Shown: piece after piece, positions 11,310 to 23,017 of the stretch
Numbering within the stretch: position 1 is the stretch's first letter
Layout of the letters: each line of letters starts with the position of its first letter
Origin: Kwoniella bestiolae CBS 10118
Taxonomy: Eukaryota; Basidiomycota; Tremellomycetes; Tremellales; Cryptococcaceae
Length of the DNA stretch: 64,000 nucleotides
Direction: 5' to 3'
NCBI RefSeq assembly: GCF_000512585.2
Contig: NC_089241.1
Location: 5,474,001-5,538,000, forward strand
Made by a program: the position numbers and the translations under genes
Notes under the pieces: model-generated
Database searches by the model: none
Told to the model about the DNA's origin: nothing
The model's input: only the letters and a program-made list of their open reading frames with translations

Positions 11310-12416
11310 TGAAACTTGCAAGGACATGGGTTTTGCGTCAAACATATACAAATTAGTGATAAATCTTCTTGATCTTCTGTCTCTAATGGACATTTCAGTA
11401 TAATCTTTCGATTCATGCATTTTGGGATAAGGGGTTCATGCATTTTCTTCTCATCTCCCATGGTATTAATCACGTAGATACCCAATGGCTTGACAGTTCA
11501 GATAATCACCGTCCGAGAAAAGGTCACCTTTCAATGTGGACAAGTGGATAAGGTGCGCAGAGCAAGCAAGTACGTGAAAAGTCGATATGCATGGTAATCA
11601 AAGTTATGAAAGATACAACAGCCTACTCACCAGCAATTACTACCTATCTAGTACAAGTAAAAGTATGTCGGTCCTTCAGACGTCCTCCCCAAATCATCCA
11701 ACTCAATTTCATCGCGCCTTCGCTACACCCCCCTAAAGAGATGAGGTAGCACCTCCTATCGAGTTGAACAAGTGGGAACATTGAGAACGCCCTATCGATT
11801 TGGTTATCATCGAGAAAGACAATTAGGTGCTATACCTAAAACTAATTTGGTATAGGGGACGGGAACGCGAGACCCTCTATCGGGAGTAGAGAGGGAATCG
11901 AACTTTTATGTCCTGTAACCAACGACCAACAACGATATCAGCATGGTTCTTTTTCGACGTCGAGAGCGAGAGAAGGAGCAGTGAGGAGGGGTAGAAGGTG
12001 GGTGAGGGGGATGAGAGAGGGCAAATGTAGGGGTATACGCACCACATAGGATTTTGTTCAAAGAAGAAGGATAAAGGAGAAACAACGATGATTCCAAAAT
12101 TTATAGCCCATCCAGTCGCAAGCGGCTCGTGCGGTTTCGAGGAACTAGCATGACGTGGCAAATGATCAACCTTATCATGCTCGGACCAACGCACGGATCA
12201 TGTCGACGCGTGGTGATAGCGCGTTCACTTGTTACGTGTTCGGCTTGGACCGTGATCTAGGGAATTGGGAATTGGATCAACAACAAAGTACAGATAGAGT
12301 ACCCATCAACCACTATTCAAAGGAAAGGAAATCCATCCATCTGGACTGTGCATCCAATCCCTTCTTCGTCTTATCTGTTCCATCAGATATCTAATCGATA
12401 AACCTGTCTAGGCAAC
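11310..12416. other. intergenic region between CPL1-like and IVY1-like genes
   Basis: No convincing coding region. An imperfect inverted repeat (CCCTCTA near 11872 and TAGAGAGGG near 11886) lies in the middle, next to a GAATCGAAC string that resembles half of a tRNA T-arm but builds no tRNA. The right half should contain the promoter or leader of the gene starting at 12417. Confidence 0.4.
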
Positions 12417-14183
12417 ATGTCCGCCACTGCTAGACCCCGATACGACTCAATGAAGAGTAATGGATCTTCCACATGGGGTGTTAGACCGCCTTCTCCTACT
12501 GTGAGTGAAACGTTTCTCGAAGTGCATGAAGGCAAATGCTGAGTTCTACGTTCCTACCAGTACTCTACCACTACGACAGGATCAAAAGTCAACTTGCCGG
12601 AGAATCACGCTCTAATCACGAGGAAAGACTTGCGACAGTCTATACTATGCTTCGAAGAGGTATGTCAGCTTTAGCAATCCGAGATAGCCCGGCTGATACA
12701 GGCGAACCTGTGATAGCTCATGGCAGCTGCCAAAACCTATCGAAATGCCTTGCTGGCGATGTCATCAGCTACAGCAGCTTTTGCTTCAGCTATGGAAGCT
12801 TGTTCGAGGTGAGCTAATCATGCCCTCCTTACTTCGCAGTATATCTGCATGTTCCGCAATGCTGATGTTATGTCCTTCATTTATAGGGTGAAAGGCTGTA
12901 GATCATCCAACTCAGCCCTAGCAGGAGCATCAGGCTTACAATACCTCGTATCGAACCATGAACAAATCCTTGCGGACGCTGTGTATCGCCAATTTGAGAT
13001 ACCCTTATTAGAAGCGCTGGACCATTACAAGCTGGTTACGGCTGATCGGCTGGTGGCTTATGAGAAGGCGTTACATGAACAGAGTAGTAAGATCAGGAAG
13101 ACCGAGGCTGAGAATCTGAGGCATGGGAGAAGGAGGAAGAGGGGTGAGCTAGCTTCCCCCGCCTCGCGCTTTGAGTCGTGGGCATGAGCTGATATGACCC
13201 GGAGTAGATTTACAACAATTCAGACAGGCTTTAGCGGAATTGCAAAGACAGGTGGATGAGCTGGATGGTATGAAAGCTTCGTACCACGAGGAAGTGCTTG
13301 AAGGAGAAGACGAGGTGAGTCATAAACCATCTACACTTGGTGGGCTGGCCTCAATAGCTGATTGATAAATTGCGGCCCTAGATATGGGACACTGTCCTGA
13401 ACAAAGTCGCATTTGTCGTTCGAAGTCAACTGGATTTCTACGAGAAGATAGCTGGTAAAGCCAGTGATCCGATACTGGAACCGCTGGTGATGTCCATACC
13501 TGATCCCTTCGATTCGTATGGCCCACCGAAGGAGGATGGCCAGATATTTAGTGTCCTCGCTCCGTAAGCTTGCTTATATATCCCGATCAGTATAAGTCCG
13601 TTGCTGATGGTATGGCTGTAGATTGGGTCTACTCGATTCAAGTGCCCCTCAATCACCTACTCCCAACCTCCCGCGAACAGGCCCATCGACACCTGCGAGA
13701 TCGTCTTCACCGACCAAACCCAGTGCTCTGACCACGAGCACGACCACACCTTCGAAAGCTGAACCTACTACCGAACCCGTCATGGGCCAGTTGGACGGAT
13801 GGCTAGATTCGGATAATATCCCAGAAGGTTTTGGGAGAGCGAGAAGGGAGTTGAGCATTATAGAAGAGAGAGATGCGGGGAGTGTCATTGCTAGAGATGA
13901 TGAGGTGAGGAGTCAGGTGATAGGGGATGATGAGGATGCGGCTGTGCCGGATGTCGGTGATGAAACAGTGGAAGAAGGGGGTCGGGGCAAGTCGACAAAG
14001 GCGAACGGTAGAAAGGTGGAAGGGAACCGGTCTAGTGATCCTGAAGCGGAAAACGAGGAGCTAGATGAGCTGGAAGATGACATCCCTACGTCAGAGGTAA
14101 AACCTGGTCCTGATAAACCGCTCGTATTGCCGGATAACCAAGAATTAGAAACAGACAAGACTCAAGTCGATTCGACTCCTTAG
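12417..14183 (+). CDS. IVY1: IVY1-like BAR-domain phospholipid-binding protein
   Basis: Yeast Ivy1 is an inverted-BAR protein of the vacuole/endosome that binds phosphoinositides and Rab7/Ypt7. Exons give MSATARPRYDSMKSNGSS at the start, then VNLPENHALITRKDLRQSI near 12589-12645, MAAAKTYRNALLAMSSATAA near 12720-12780 and SGLQYLVSNHEQILADAVY near 12928-12985 followed by RQFEIPLLEALDHYK. A basic helix (near 13080-13142), QFRQALAELQRQVDELDG near 13217-13268 and KVAFVVRSQLDFYEKIAGKA near 13402-13462 complete the helical part. This order is that of the fungal Ivy1 family. The last exon (about 13622-14183) encodes a Pro/Ser/Thr-rich segment and then a very acidic low-complexity tail (ENEELDELEDDIPTSE), probably disordered. 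At least six short introns. The symbol is by family similarity; the function in this organism is inferred. Confidence 0.75.
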
Positions 14184-14757
14184 TACTCAGGCCTTTCTTT
14201 TCCTCGCTTTTACACCTTCACGTTGCCATGGACTTTTGGTATCTTGTGCTTTGGATCTGTTTCGTAGGATCGTATACTTGGACGTTGTACACTGCTTGCT
14301 AGATGCATGCGTTGGTGAGATTGTATGGTCGCTATCGATAAAATCACCGGAGGACATGTGTGACCTCGCGTGGCGGTGATGTCCGCCATCTGTGTTCGTG
14401 CGTCTAAAGTCGGACGTCAGAATTCGAATGAAAACGTCAGTGTGTTGTATTTGTATTTGTTTGCCACCATAGTATAGATACATTCCTATCTTCAAGACAT
14501 CCCAAGAATACATTATCATTGCACCTCCCTTTGATCAATCAAGGAGACCTAGAAGAGGGAGGGTGACCAGCTGCCAGCTCATTCTCACATCAGAGGAAAG
14601 GCGCAAACTATCCTTGTGACATACCATTGCAGCTGCGCTTCGTCAATCTCCGCTCGAACCCAAATACTATAGTATCTGGACATTGGGGCTTACCTTCCAT
14701 ACCTCCGTCAAAGTTGCCTGGCGGGATTAACATCAACATCAGTACCCTCTCCTCAAG
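14184..14757. other. intergenic region between IVY1-like and TMEM184-like genes
   Basis: Contains the 3' UTR of the BAR protein and the promoter of the next gene on the same strand. No RNA gene or repeat recognised. Confidence 0.4.
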
Positions 14758-17700
14758 ATGTCTCTCCCCAACTTTCCTGACTCGTCCCGTCCACATCCAT
14801 CCCCTGCCCCCTCTCACATCGTCCCGGAACACCCATCTTACGGAGCAGGAGATCATCTGCCTGTATGGCTACTGGCGCTATGCGGGTCGTTCACTGCTGT
14901 TGGTAAGTCAACTTGTCCACCACAAGCTTCCTAAGCCTTTTGGGTAAATGCAGCTGATATCTCGAGGGTAGCTACCGGCGTATCTATCATGTCTATCACG
15001 CTGCAGTTGAAGAATTATAGGAAACCTACATTACAGAGGGCGGTAGTTCGGATTATGGTTATGTGAGTGTCTGTTACTAGGTCATGGTTGATTAGTATTA
15101 CATGGTGAGCAACATCGACTGACTATCCCCCTCCTTTCTCGTAGGGTACCACTATACGCCATATCATCGCTCATCGCTATCTTCTCGCTGGAAGCTGCGT
15201 TCTTCATCGATGCGATAAGAGATCTGTACGAGGTGAGTATGACGTCCCTCCTTCTTCGTTAACATTACTCCCCTTCGCATGGCGACATTCCCTTTCTCTC
15301 CACTCGAGCTAATATTTATGATGTGATTTAGGCATTCGTGATCTATACTTTCCTCCAACTTCTCATAACCTACCTAGGCGGTGAGAGATCACTACTCATC
15401 CTCTTACACGGCCGACCACCCATACCTCATCCATTCCCCGTTGGATTGTTTCTACGCCCGATGGACGTCAGTGATCCGTGGTCATTGTTGAGTCTGAAAA
15501 GAGGTGTATTGCGTAAGTCATATTCCTCTTTCTGCAATTCACGATGTGATACGGTAATCCGAGCACAACTGATCCCATATGTGCTTTCATATCGTGTTAT
15601 ACAGAATACGTCCAAGTCAAACCACTACTCGTATTAGCAACGATCATCCTCAAATTGACTGGGAAATATAGAGAAGGTGATTTTGCGATAGACTCGGGAT
15701 ATACATATATCAGTATTGTGTATAATACTAGTATATGTCTGAGTTTATAGTGAGTTGAAATTTCAACTTCCTGTCAGGAGATAATCATCAGCTCACAGTT
15801 TATCTTGTTGGATTGAAGCTGTCTCGCGATGTTCTGGGTAGCTGTCAATCACGATTTGAAACCTTTCAGACCTGTCCGTGAGTATCTATGTCCGCCTCGG
15901 TTTGATAGCATGTATATCAACGAAACATGCGGTTAATATACTTCTACTTGACTTCCAGCCAAGTTCCTCTGTGTTAAGGGTATACTGTTCTTCTCTTTCT
16001 GGCAATCTATCGGTATATCGTTCCTCGTAGCTGTAAAAGCTATTAAGAAAGGTGAGCTTCGTGAACCTGGCGAGTGATATGAAAGAGTAGCTGACGGGGT
16101 TCTGAATAGTGGGACCATACACCGATCCTGAGCATATGTCTTTGGCTCTGGTTGACTCGCTAGTTTGCTTTGAGATGCCTATCTTTGCCATTGCTCATGT
16201 AAGTGCAGTCCGTCATATGTAGTACGTCTCCTGCTGATTCTGGTTATCTATAGCAATACGCTTTCCAAGCCAGTGACTACATCGACCAGCATCACATCTA
16301 CGCTGTAAGTCTGGTTCAGGAGACTCAAAAAGTTGGCTACAAAAGACAGGAGCTAACTTAGTTCACGATACTACATAGGCCCGACTCCCATTCATCTACG
16401 CCTTCCGCGATGCGTTTGGCTTCAAGGATGTATGGGAAGATACCAAAGATACCTTCAAAGGTCGAGGAGTATCCTATCAAGCGTACGAACCTGCCGAAGG
16501 GGGATTACACTACGGTCTAGGTCGTCAACGACGTATCCGAGCCGGTCTTAGATACTCCAAAGGTGGCAAAGCGAAATACTGGATGCCAATGCCAGGCGAC
16601 GAGGCTCGTAACAAAGGCGAAACTGGACCTCTTTCCGCTCTGAAGCGACGTGTCGACGTAAGGCTCGCTGCAAGAGAGGGATATGCACCCTTGTTACCTG
16701 AACAGGCAGCTAGGGTCGTGCGGGATGATCCGAATGGTTTGGACGAAGGTACTTTCGGCGGAATGTTCGATAGTGATTCCTCTGACAGTGATGCTCCGTC
16801 CATATCGTTTCATTCTGTCGACGAGGACGAGGATATCCTGTACGAACGGGCGAGGAGGATAGGATATGCAGGATTTCCTAATGTCGATGTCAGTCAGGAA
16901 GAGAAGAAGAAGAGGTTGTGGGAAGCTGAAGAAGGGATTTTGGCTGGGAAATGGAATAGGTCGTATAGCAATGATCTGCTTAGACCCCCTATTGGCGATA
17001 GGGGCGCTTCGGGCAGTAGTAGTGGAAGTAGGAGGAGTGATAGGAGTCGGGGTAAGAAGGATAAGGATAAGGGGAAGGGGAAAGGGAAAGGGAAGAAAGC
17101 GGTGTATGGTGCTTGTGAGTTTGGTTTTTGAGTTTGCACCTCGGGTGATATAGGTCGTTGAAGGTCGAATGCTGACTCCTTCATACGATGGTTGATAGGG
17201 GCTGATAAGGTTACACAAGTTGACCGACCATCGCATACACCCAATGGACATTCCACCAACCCCTCTGGAGAGGGAGACTGGCTATATGATGGCGACAACG
17301 AACGACCAGATGTATGGCATCATCCCTCGAACGGAGCTCACGAAGGAGGCAAGGGGGGAAATCAACTACGCTGGACCAAAAAACAACTACACAAGATCAA
17401 AGATATATCCGATTCGCTCAAACCTTCCAATCACAACCATGAGGGTACAGGCAAATCCCCCTTCTCTCTGGGCGATGAGAGTGATTCCTCATCGATCGAT
17501 ACCGACGAATCCGTCTCTCCAGCCTCGTCGTCCAAACCTCTGCCCAGCGATGCAGTAGACCTAGTGAAAGATGATCAGAACGCAGTAGAGAAAGCCAGAG
17601 AAAGGGAGATAAGGAGGGGCGAACCGCAGACTAAAGCTCCTACGCATGTTTACAGGAAGACCCTGAGGGAATCGGACGAACAGAAGGGCGAAGGAAGGAT

Positions 17701-17866
17701 AGAGGGTGTAGAGAAGGTATATACTTCGCATGGGGATTCCACGTCGGGACAAAAGGAGGAAAGTGGGAATGATAGTGAGGTTGTGGAGAGGGTGGAAACT
17801 TCCATTGCGATTAGTCCGCCCAAACATGCTATGTCGCTGGATATGGAAGATAATCCGTGGGCTTGA
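14758..17866 (+). CDS. TMEM184/organic-solute-transporter-alpha-like (DUF300) multi-span membrane protein
   Basis: The product starts MSLPNFPDSSRPHPSPAP and is followed by seven or so hydrophobic spans split over many exons: VWLLALCGSFTAVA near 14860-14900, YAISSLIAIFSLEAAFFID near 15155-15212, AFVIYTFLQLLITYLGGE near 15333-15385, QVKPLLVLATIILKLTGKY near 15613-15668, LFFSFWQSIGISFLVAVKAI near 15986-16045 and MSLALVDSLVCFEMPIFAIA near 16138-16196. FLQLLITYLGGERSLL and LVDSLVCFEMPIFAIAHQYA are DUF300 family blocks. TMEM184/Ost-alpha proteins sit in vacuolar, endosomal or plasma membranes; the substrate is unknown here. A very long hydrophilic tail follows (16380-17866): acidic patches, a Lys/Gly run near 17055-17098 and Ser-rich segments, presumably cytosolic and disordered. 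One intron lies in the tail near 17115-17198. The stop follows EDNPWA. Confidence 0.82.
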
Positions 17867-18183
17867 TGAATGTGTCTCGAGTGCGTTTCTGCTTCACATG
17901 GTATGTTTCTTTTAGATAGTGTGCTCGTTGCATGGAGATTGCATTGGACTTATGTGTATTTAGTGTTTTGACGTAGAGTTATAACATATATTGTATGAAT
18001 ACTGGAGCAATAATGTATGATATAATGCATGAATCGTCTAGATATAATGCATGAATAGTCTAACATGGTTTCTTACAACAACATACAGTATCCTTACCGA
18101 GCAGGAAGGAGCAGTAAATGACAAATCAAGTATCACAGACGTCATAGTGTCAATGAATCTTGTATTGTTATAGTCGTTCCGAC
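17867..18183. other. convergent 3' intergenic region of TMEM184-like and SPB4 genes
   Basis: Holds both 3' UTRs. AT-rich, and contains a 22-bp tandem direct repeat (listed separately). Confidence 0.5.
18019..18062. repeat. tandem direct repeat, two 22-bp units
   Basis: GATATAATGCATGAATCGTC+TA at 18019-18040 is followed directly by GATATAATGCATGAATAGTC+TA at 18041-18062, one mismatch in 22. A simple local duplication in the convergent 3' UTR region. Confidence 0.9.
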
Positions 18184-20928
18184 TTAATCCAAATCATCGA
18201 ACATCCCCCCGCCATTATTCAACTCCATCTTCCTCTTCTTCTCCCTCTTCTCACTCTGTATCTCCTTCTTGAGTGACTTCCACTCCGACCCCATCTCCAC
18301 CCCTCCATCTTCATCCTCTTCTTCATCATCTTTCTTCTTCTGCTTCTTACTTGCCCTCAAACTCGCTATAGGCCCCAGCCCACCTTCTGGAGCATCACCA
18401 TCCTCATTCTCAGCCTGCTGTGCCTCCCACTGGGCCTGTTTACGCTTATCTCGCTTATCGTGTCTCTCCTCTTTCTTCGCCTTGCGCTCTTTTTGCTCGG
18501 ACCACGCTTCTTTCATTTGCGATTTGATCTTTCTCTTGGCTTTTAGTTCTTCTAGCTCACTCTCGGTTTTGGGCGATTCAGTAGATTTTTTCTTAAGGGC
18601 GAGGAGACGGGCGGTCTCGCGTGATTTTGAGGAATAGGCGAATTTGTCCCACTAGATTCAATCAGATCACAACTATCAGCTTACCTTCATATATGCCTGA
18701 GATGGTGTACGAAGCTGATTATTCTAAGGTGGAATTGATGATTTGCTCACATCAACCTCCTCATCTTCCCATCCCACCCACTCCTTCTCCTTCTCCTTCT
18801 CTTCGACCTCTCGACCCTCTTCTCTGATCTTCTGCATTCTCCTCTTCTCGCCCTCGCGTCGCTTCTTCCAATCCTTGATCTCAGGCATAGCGGGCAATCT
18901 CAACAATCCATAAGCCACGGCCAACCCGTGGAAATCAATATCTTGTAATCTGAATATAAACGATGCTTCATGTTTCGTATATGCCCTAAGTGACGAGACA
19001 AAGGCTTTTGCTCCCTACATCAAGGCACATATAGTATATCAGTTAAAATCTCCTTGCAAGACGTGCGGGTCAACTCACTTTATCTGCTAGTTCCCTGTCT
19101 GTCAATACCAATCTCCTAATATCCTTTAACAATTCCAAAGCGTCCTCGTCGATTGAAGGAGGTATTTCGCCTCCCTCCAGATCCGAATTCAGGTATTCTT
19201 GTTTGGTCAAAGGTATCTTACGAATAGCCAGGAAATCTATCGTCCCACCGTGATATCAGCTCAGCGACGATCTTTCCGATGGGAGATTACTGAGGAGGAT
19301 GACACTCACCGATATAATCCTCTTCCCGCCCTTTACCCAGCAAGACAACAGCCTTCCCCCCCCTCCCAGCCCTCGCAGTCCTCCCAGCCCGATGAGAGAA
19401 ACTCTTCGGATCAGTCGGCGGATCATACTGAATCACCACGTCTATATCTGGAAAGTCCACCCCTCGAGCCGCAACGTCCGTACAGAGTAATACGGCTGGT
19501 GAGAGGTGCGAGGAAGGGTGGTTCACGAAATTGGCGAGAGCGGTTTCACGGATTCGGGGTGGGAGGTCTCCGTGTAGGGAGGTTAGGTGGTATGATGATA
19601 GCGGTGGGAGACGCGATAATATCTGAGAGAGGAGAGTAACTGGTTAGCAGGAGGTATATGAGATGATTTGACCTGTCGTGATACTCACTCGGTAGAAGTA
19701 GTCGACTGCCGCACAGGTAGAGAAGAATACAACGAATTTGGCGGCTTCGTTTTTCTTGACTTCGGCTTGTAAGAGTCTGATGAGTTGTAGGGTCTTTTCG
19801 GCATGTCTACAGATCATATACTTATTCTGCAGTCTGTACAAAGAAATTATCATAAGCTCTTCTCCTTTCATCTACCCACTAGACCACTTTATGCTCGATA
19901 AAAGCCAAGATAGCAAGTGATCTTAAAGAAAATCGCCTGCACTCACGCAGTAGGTGTTCTTCTCTCTTTCACCTCCTCCCCCTTCCTCTTCTCTTTAAGA
20001 TTAACCACAATCCTAACAGGATTCCTCAGCCCCAAACCAATGATCTCCTCAACCGCATCAGTCATCGTAGCAGAGAACAAATGCGTTCTACGCTGTTTAG
20101 GCAAATGCCTCATTATCCTTTCTACGTCTCTCCTGTGATCAGGACTGGACAACAGCCTATCCGCCTCGTCTAGTACTAATACATCTAGCTCTGATACTTT
20201 GACCACTGATGTTCCTCGGGGAGAAAGGAGGAAGGAGGCTAGTCGACCGGGAGTTCCTACGAGAATATTGGACCCGAGGGATAGGAAGGTTTCGTAGGGT
20301 GTTGGTGTTCCTGATGTTACGAGGACTGGGAGGGGGTAGAGCGGTTCGGAGGGTGTTGATGGTTCTCCTTGAGCTTCCGCGTCTGCGTCTGAGGCAGGAG
20401 TGGGAGTGAGGGAAGAGAGGAAGTGGTGGAATACCTCGTGGATCTGGGTGGCTAGTTCTCTGCGTCACCATAACCTGATTATCAGTACAGCCTCGTTTTC
20501 CTTACTCATCAATGGGATGAGTATTTGTTATAGACGTGATTATAGGTAGTGCTTACCTCGTCGGAGCAATGACCACAGCAGCCAATTCCCCCTTCTTATA
20601 CTTCCTCTCTTTCCTACTTATCCTCTCCAGCACGGGAATCACAAAAGATAAAGTCTTCCCCGACCCCGTGACAGCTTCGACCACACAGTCCGAGTTCTTG
20701 ATCGCTCGGGGTATAGTACCAGATTGTACGGGGGTCATCTTGCTGAATCCCATCTTATCGATCACTTCCATGCTATAACCGCACAAATGACGATCAGCTT
20801 CAGCCTTGTCGGAATGATGAGTTCAGTTCGAAGAAGAGAAGGAGAGCTCACATCCAGGGGGATAAGGGTGGGTTGATAGAGGACCATGATGCCCCGAATG
20901 CGGGAGCAGCGCCGATTGGTCGATCCAT
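18184..20928 (-). CDS. SPB4: DEAD-box ATP-dependent RNA helicase Spb4 (DDX55), 60S ribosome biogenesis
   Basis: It starts MDRPIGAAPAFGASWSSINP (ATG at 20928). The helicase motifs follow in order: Q-motif MGFSKMTPVQSGTIP near 20715-20757, motif I AVTGSGKT near 20657-20680, Ia APTRELATQ, II VLDEADRLL near 20152-20180, III LFSATMTDAVEEI near 20047-20087, IV FVVFFSTCAAVDYFYR near 19690-19738, V TDVAARGVDFPDIDVVIQYD near 19430-19490, and VI HRAGRTARAGRGG near 19364-19403. The C-terminal extension matches the DUF4217 region of Spb4: FLAIRKIPLTKQEYL near 19190-19235, then AFVSSLRAYTKHEASFIF near 18955-19008 and GLAVAYGLLRLPAMPEIKDW near 18870-18930. A lysine/glutamate-rich nucleolar tail ends GGGMFDDLD. 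Spb4 acts on pre-60S particles during 25S rRNA maturation. Divergent from SCO1 with 334 bp between the ATGs. Confidence 0.95.
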
Positions 20929-21262
20929 GATGGGTCTGCACTACAAAGGTGAAGCGTTGCTCTGATAATGACGAACGAATGTGTATATCAAGCATGTACG
21001 AGTATCTGTATCTTGGTGCTGATCCTCAATCGCTACATCCTTACTAGTGGTAATCGTCAAAACATTTCTTCGACTTTGATTCGGCGATCGCCGATCCCTT
21101 CACTTCGTGTATCACGTGATAGTAAACACACCTCTCGAGATCGTTAGAAATCGGATAGAAAGTTCAGTTCGACTCTTGATATTTCCAAAACCAACATTCA
21201 TTAAGCATCTCACTTACCTAGTCAGCTGGCTCATAACTATCCATCGAACAGGAATATTTAGA
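20929..21262. other. divergent promoter region of SPB4 and SCO1
   Basis: 334 bp between the two start codons; both promoters must lie here. No specific site recognised. Confidence 0.5.
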
Positions 21263-22616
21263 ATGAACCCCCTCAGATCAGTAGCCTGCTCGGCCTCGAG
21301 CTCACTCCGAGCCACCATTCGACCTCGTGCGATCGCTACTTCTTCTATGATATTCGCTCGATCGGCTCCTTCTGCCGGTCGAATAATATTCCAACGAAGA
21401 GGATATGCCGATGCACCTCCACCGCCACCTCAGTCAGAATCACCATTACAGCCTGAGATTGATAGGCAGAGGAAGTTGAGGGATCAGGCGAATGTTGGGG
21501 TGAGTGTTTGCTTTCATTGAGATTGGACCGTTTCTTCCATTTTGCGGGATGGAGCGATCCGATCGACTGAACAAACCACACACCATTCCCACCACCTTTC
21601 ATTCGTCGGTACGAGTGTACGAGGTTATACTGAAAAGACTCATCAGTACTGTAGGATTCATGTGCTAATTGATCCGAACTGTCCTCACAGCCATTCACAT
21701 GGAAAGCCGCCGCCCTCTTCATAGCCACCGGCGTCGGCCTTTATATATATTTCGAATCCGAGAAGGCAGCAGTCCTCGAACGCCGACGTCAAGAACTCGC
21801 CTCGAAATCCATCGGTAAACCGCAGATTGGTGGTCCCTTCATTTTGGACAGACACGACGGAGGTCAATTTACAGAGAAAGATTTGCTCGGGAAATGGACG
21901 TTGATTTATTTCGGGTTCACGCATTGTCCTGATATCTGTCCGGAGGAGTTGGATAAGATGGGAGATGCTATTGATATTGTCGATAAGAAGACTGGGAGGG
22001 GTATGGGAAAGATGGATGAGGGGGTTATGCCTGTTTTCATTAGTGTGGATCCTGCTAGGGATACGTTACCGCAGATTAGGAAGTATGTTAAGGGTGAGTG
22101 AATCAATTGAGACCTCTCGCGGACACGACATGCGACTTGACCCAGATCTAGAAGTGAATGTGAGCTGATTCTTGGTCGACTCGCATCGTAGAGTTCCACC
22201 CTCGTATGGTCGGCTTGGTAGGCGATTACGAAGCCGTCAAGAAGACCTGTAAGATGTATAGAGTGTACTTCTCCACTCCCCCTGATGCTACTGCCTCGGA
22301 CGATTATCTTGTCGATCACAGGTGAGTCGGATTAGTACCTCTCACATTATATGTTCCTTCCCCCGTCTTGGTCCATTTTGCCTCTCCCAAACCATGAACT
22401 CTGTCTGAACACCATTCGAATGCCTCCTCGCCATCCAACGTGTCCGATCATAGCTGACAACACTACCACAGTATCTTCTTCTACCTCATGGATCCCCTCG
22501 GACAATTCGTCGACGCCTTTGGAAAAGCCACGACTGCCGAGCAAGTCGCGGAGAAGGTATTGGACAGTATGAAGAAGTGGGAAGCTGCTGGTGGGAACGC
22601 CGCTGCGGGGGTGTAG
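21263..22616 (+). CDS. SCO1: SCO1/SCO2-family mitochondrial copper chaperone for cytochrome c oxidase
   Basis: Sco proteins deliver copper to the CuA site of Cox2 in the mitochondrial inner membrane. The N-terminus (MNPLRSVACSASSSLRATIR) is Arg/Ser-rich without acidic residues, a mitochondrial presequence. After an intron (21498 to about 21689) comes one membrane span, WKAAALFIATGVGLYIYFES near 21702-21762. The thioredoxin-like domain follows: GGPFILDRHDGGQFTEKDL near 21830-21885, LIYFGFTHCPDICPEELDKM near 21902-21960 with the copper-binding CPDIC pair, VMPVFISVDPARDTLPQIRK near 22025-22083, and after an intron FHPRMVGLVGDYEAVKK near 22195-22242. The conserved copper-ligand His is in DYLVDHS, split by an intron (22321 to about 22470). 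All copper ligands are present. The stop is TAG at 22614. Confidence 0.95.
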
Positions 22617-23017
22617 AGGGTATCGCAAACAATGGTATACACAGAACAGAAGGGGAAGGGAGAAGAAACGACTTCGATTGGTGGTGGTACGGATTTAAGG
22701 CTACATGAGGTGACTCAGGTGATTTGGTTGCAGATCGCTCTGGAAATCAAATAATAGGAATTATGTATTTTTGCATAGACATATAACATGTATTTACCCA
22801 CTCCTCTTCGTTATTCTCTCTGTCAATCAAAGGAATATATACAATAGTAATGATACACTTCTACTTCCGATCCGCGTTCTATATACAACTGACAACAACG
22901 CATCAACTTGAATCTCAAATTCAGCTCTCTCCAATTCAGACAATACCTTACCCTCCCCTCATTCTAACGCTGCATGGTGAAACACTCCATCCGATGAATC
23001 ACCTTTCCCTTTCCATA
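22617..23017. other. convergent intergenic region
   Basis: The 3' UTRs of SCO1 and of the minus-strand gene ending at 23018. Nothing else recognised. Confidence 0.5.

Noticed and set aside
11860..11935. tRNA-like string (GTTCGATTCC on the minus strand, with TATCG/CGATA ends)
   Set aside because: A T-arm-like string and a D-loop-like TCGTTGGTTA are present but only a few bases apart; there is no anticodon arm and the T-stem does not pair. Not a tRNA.
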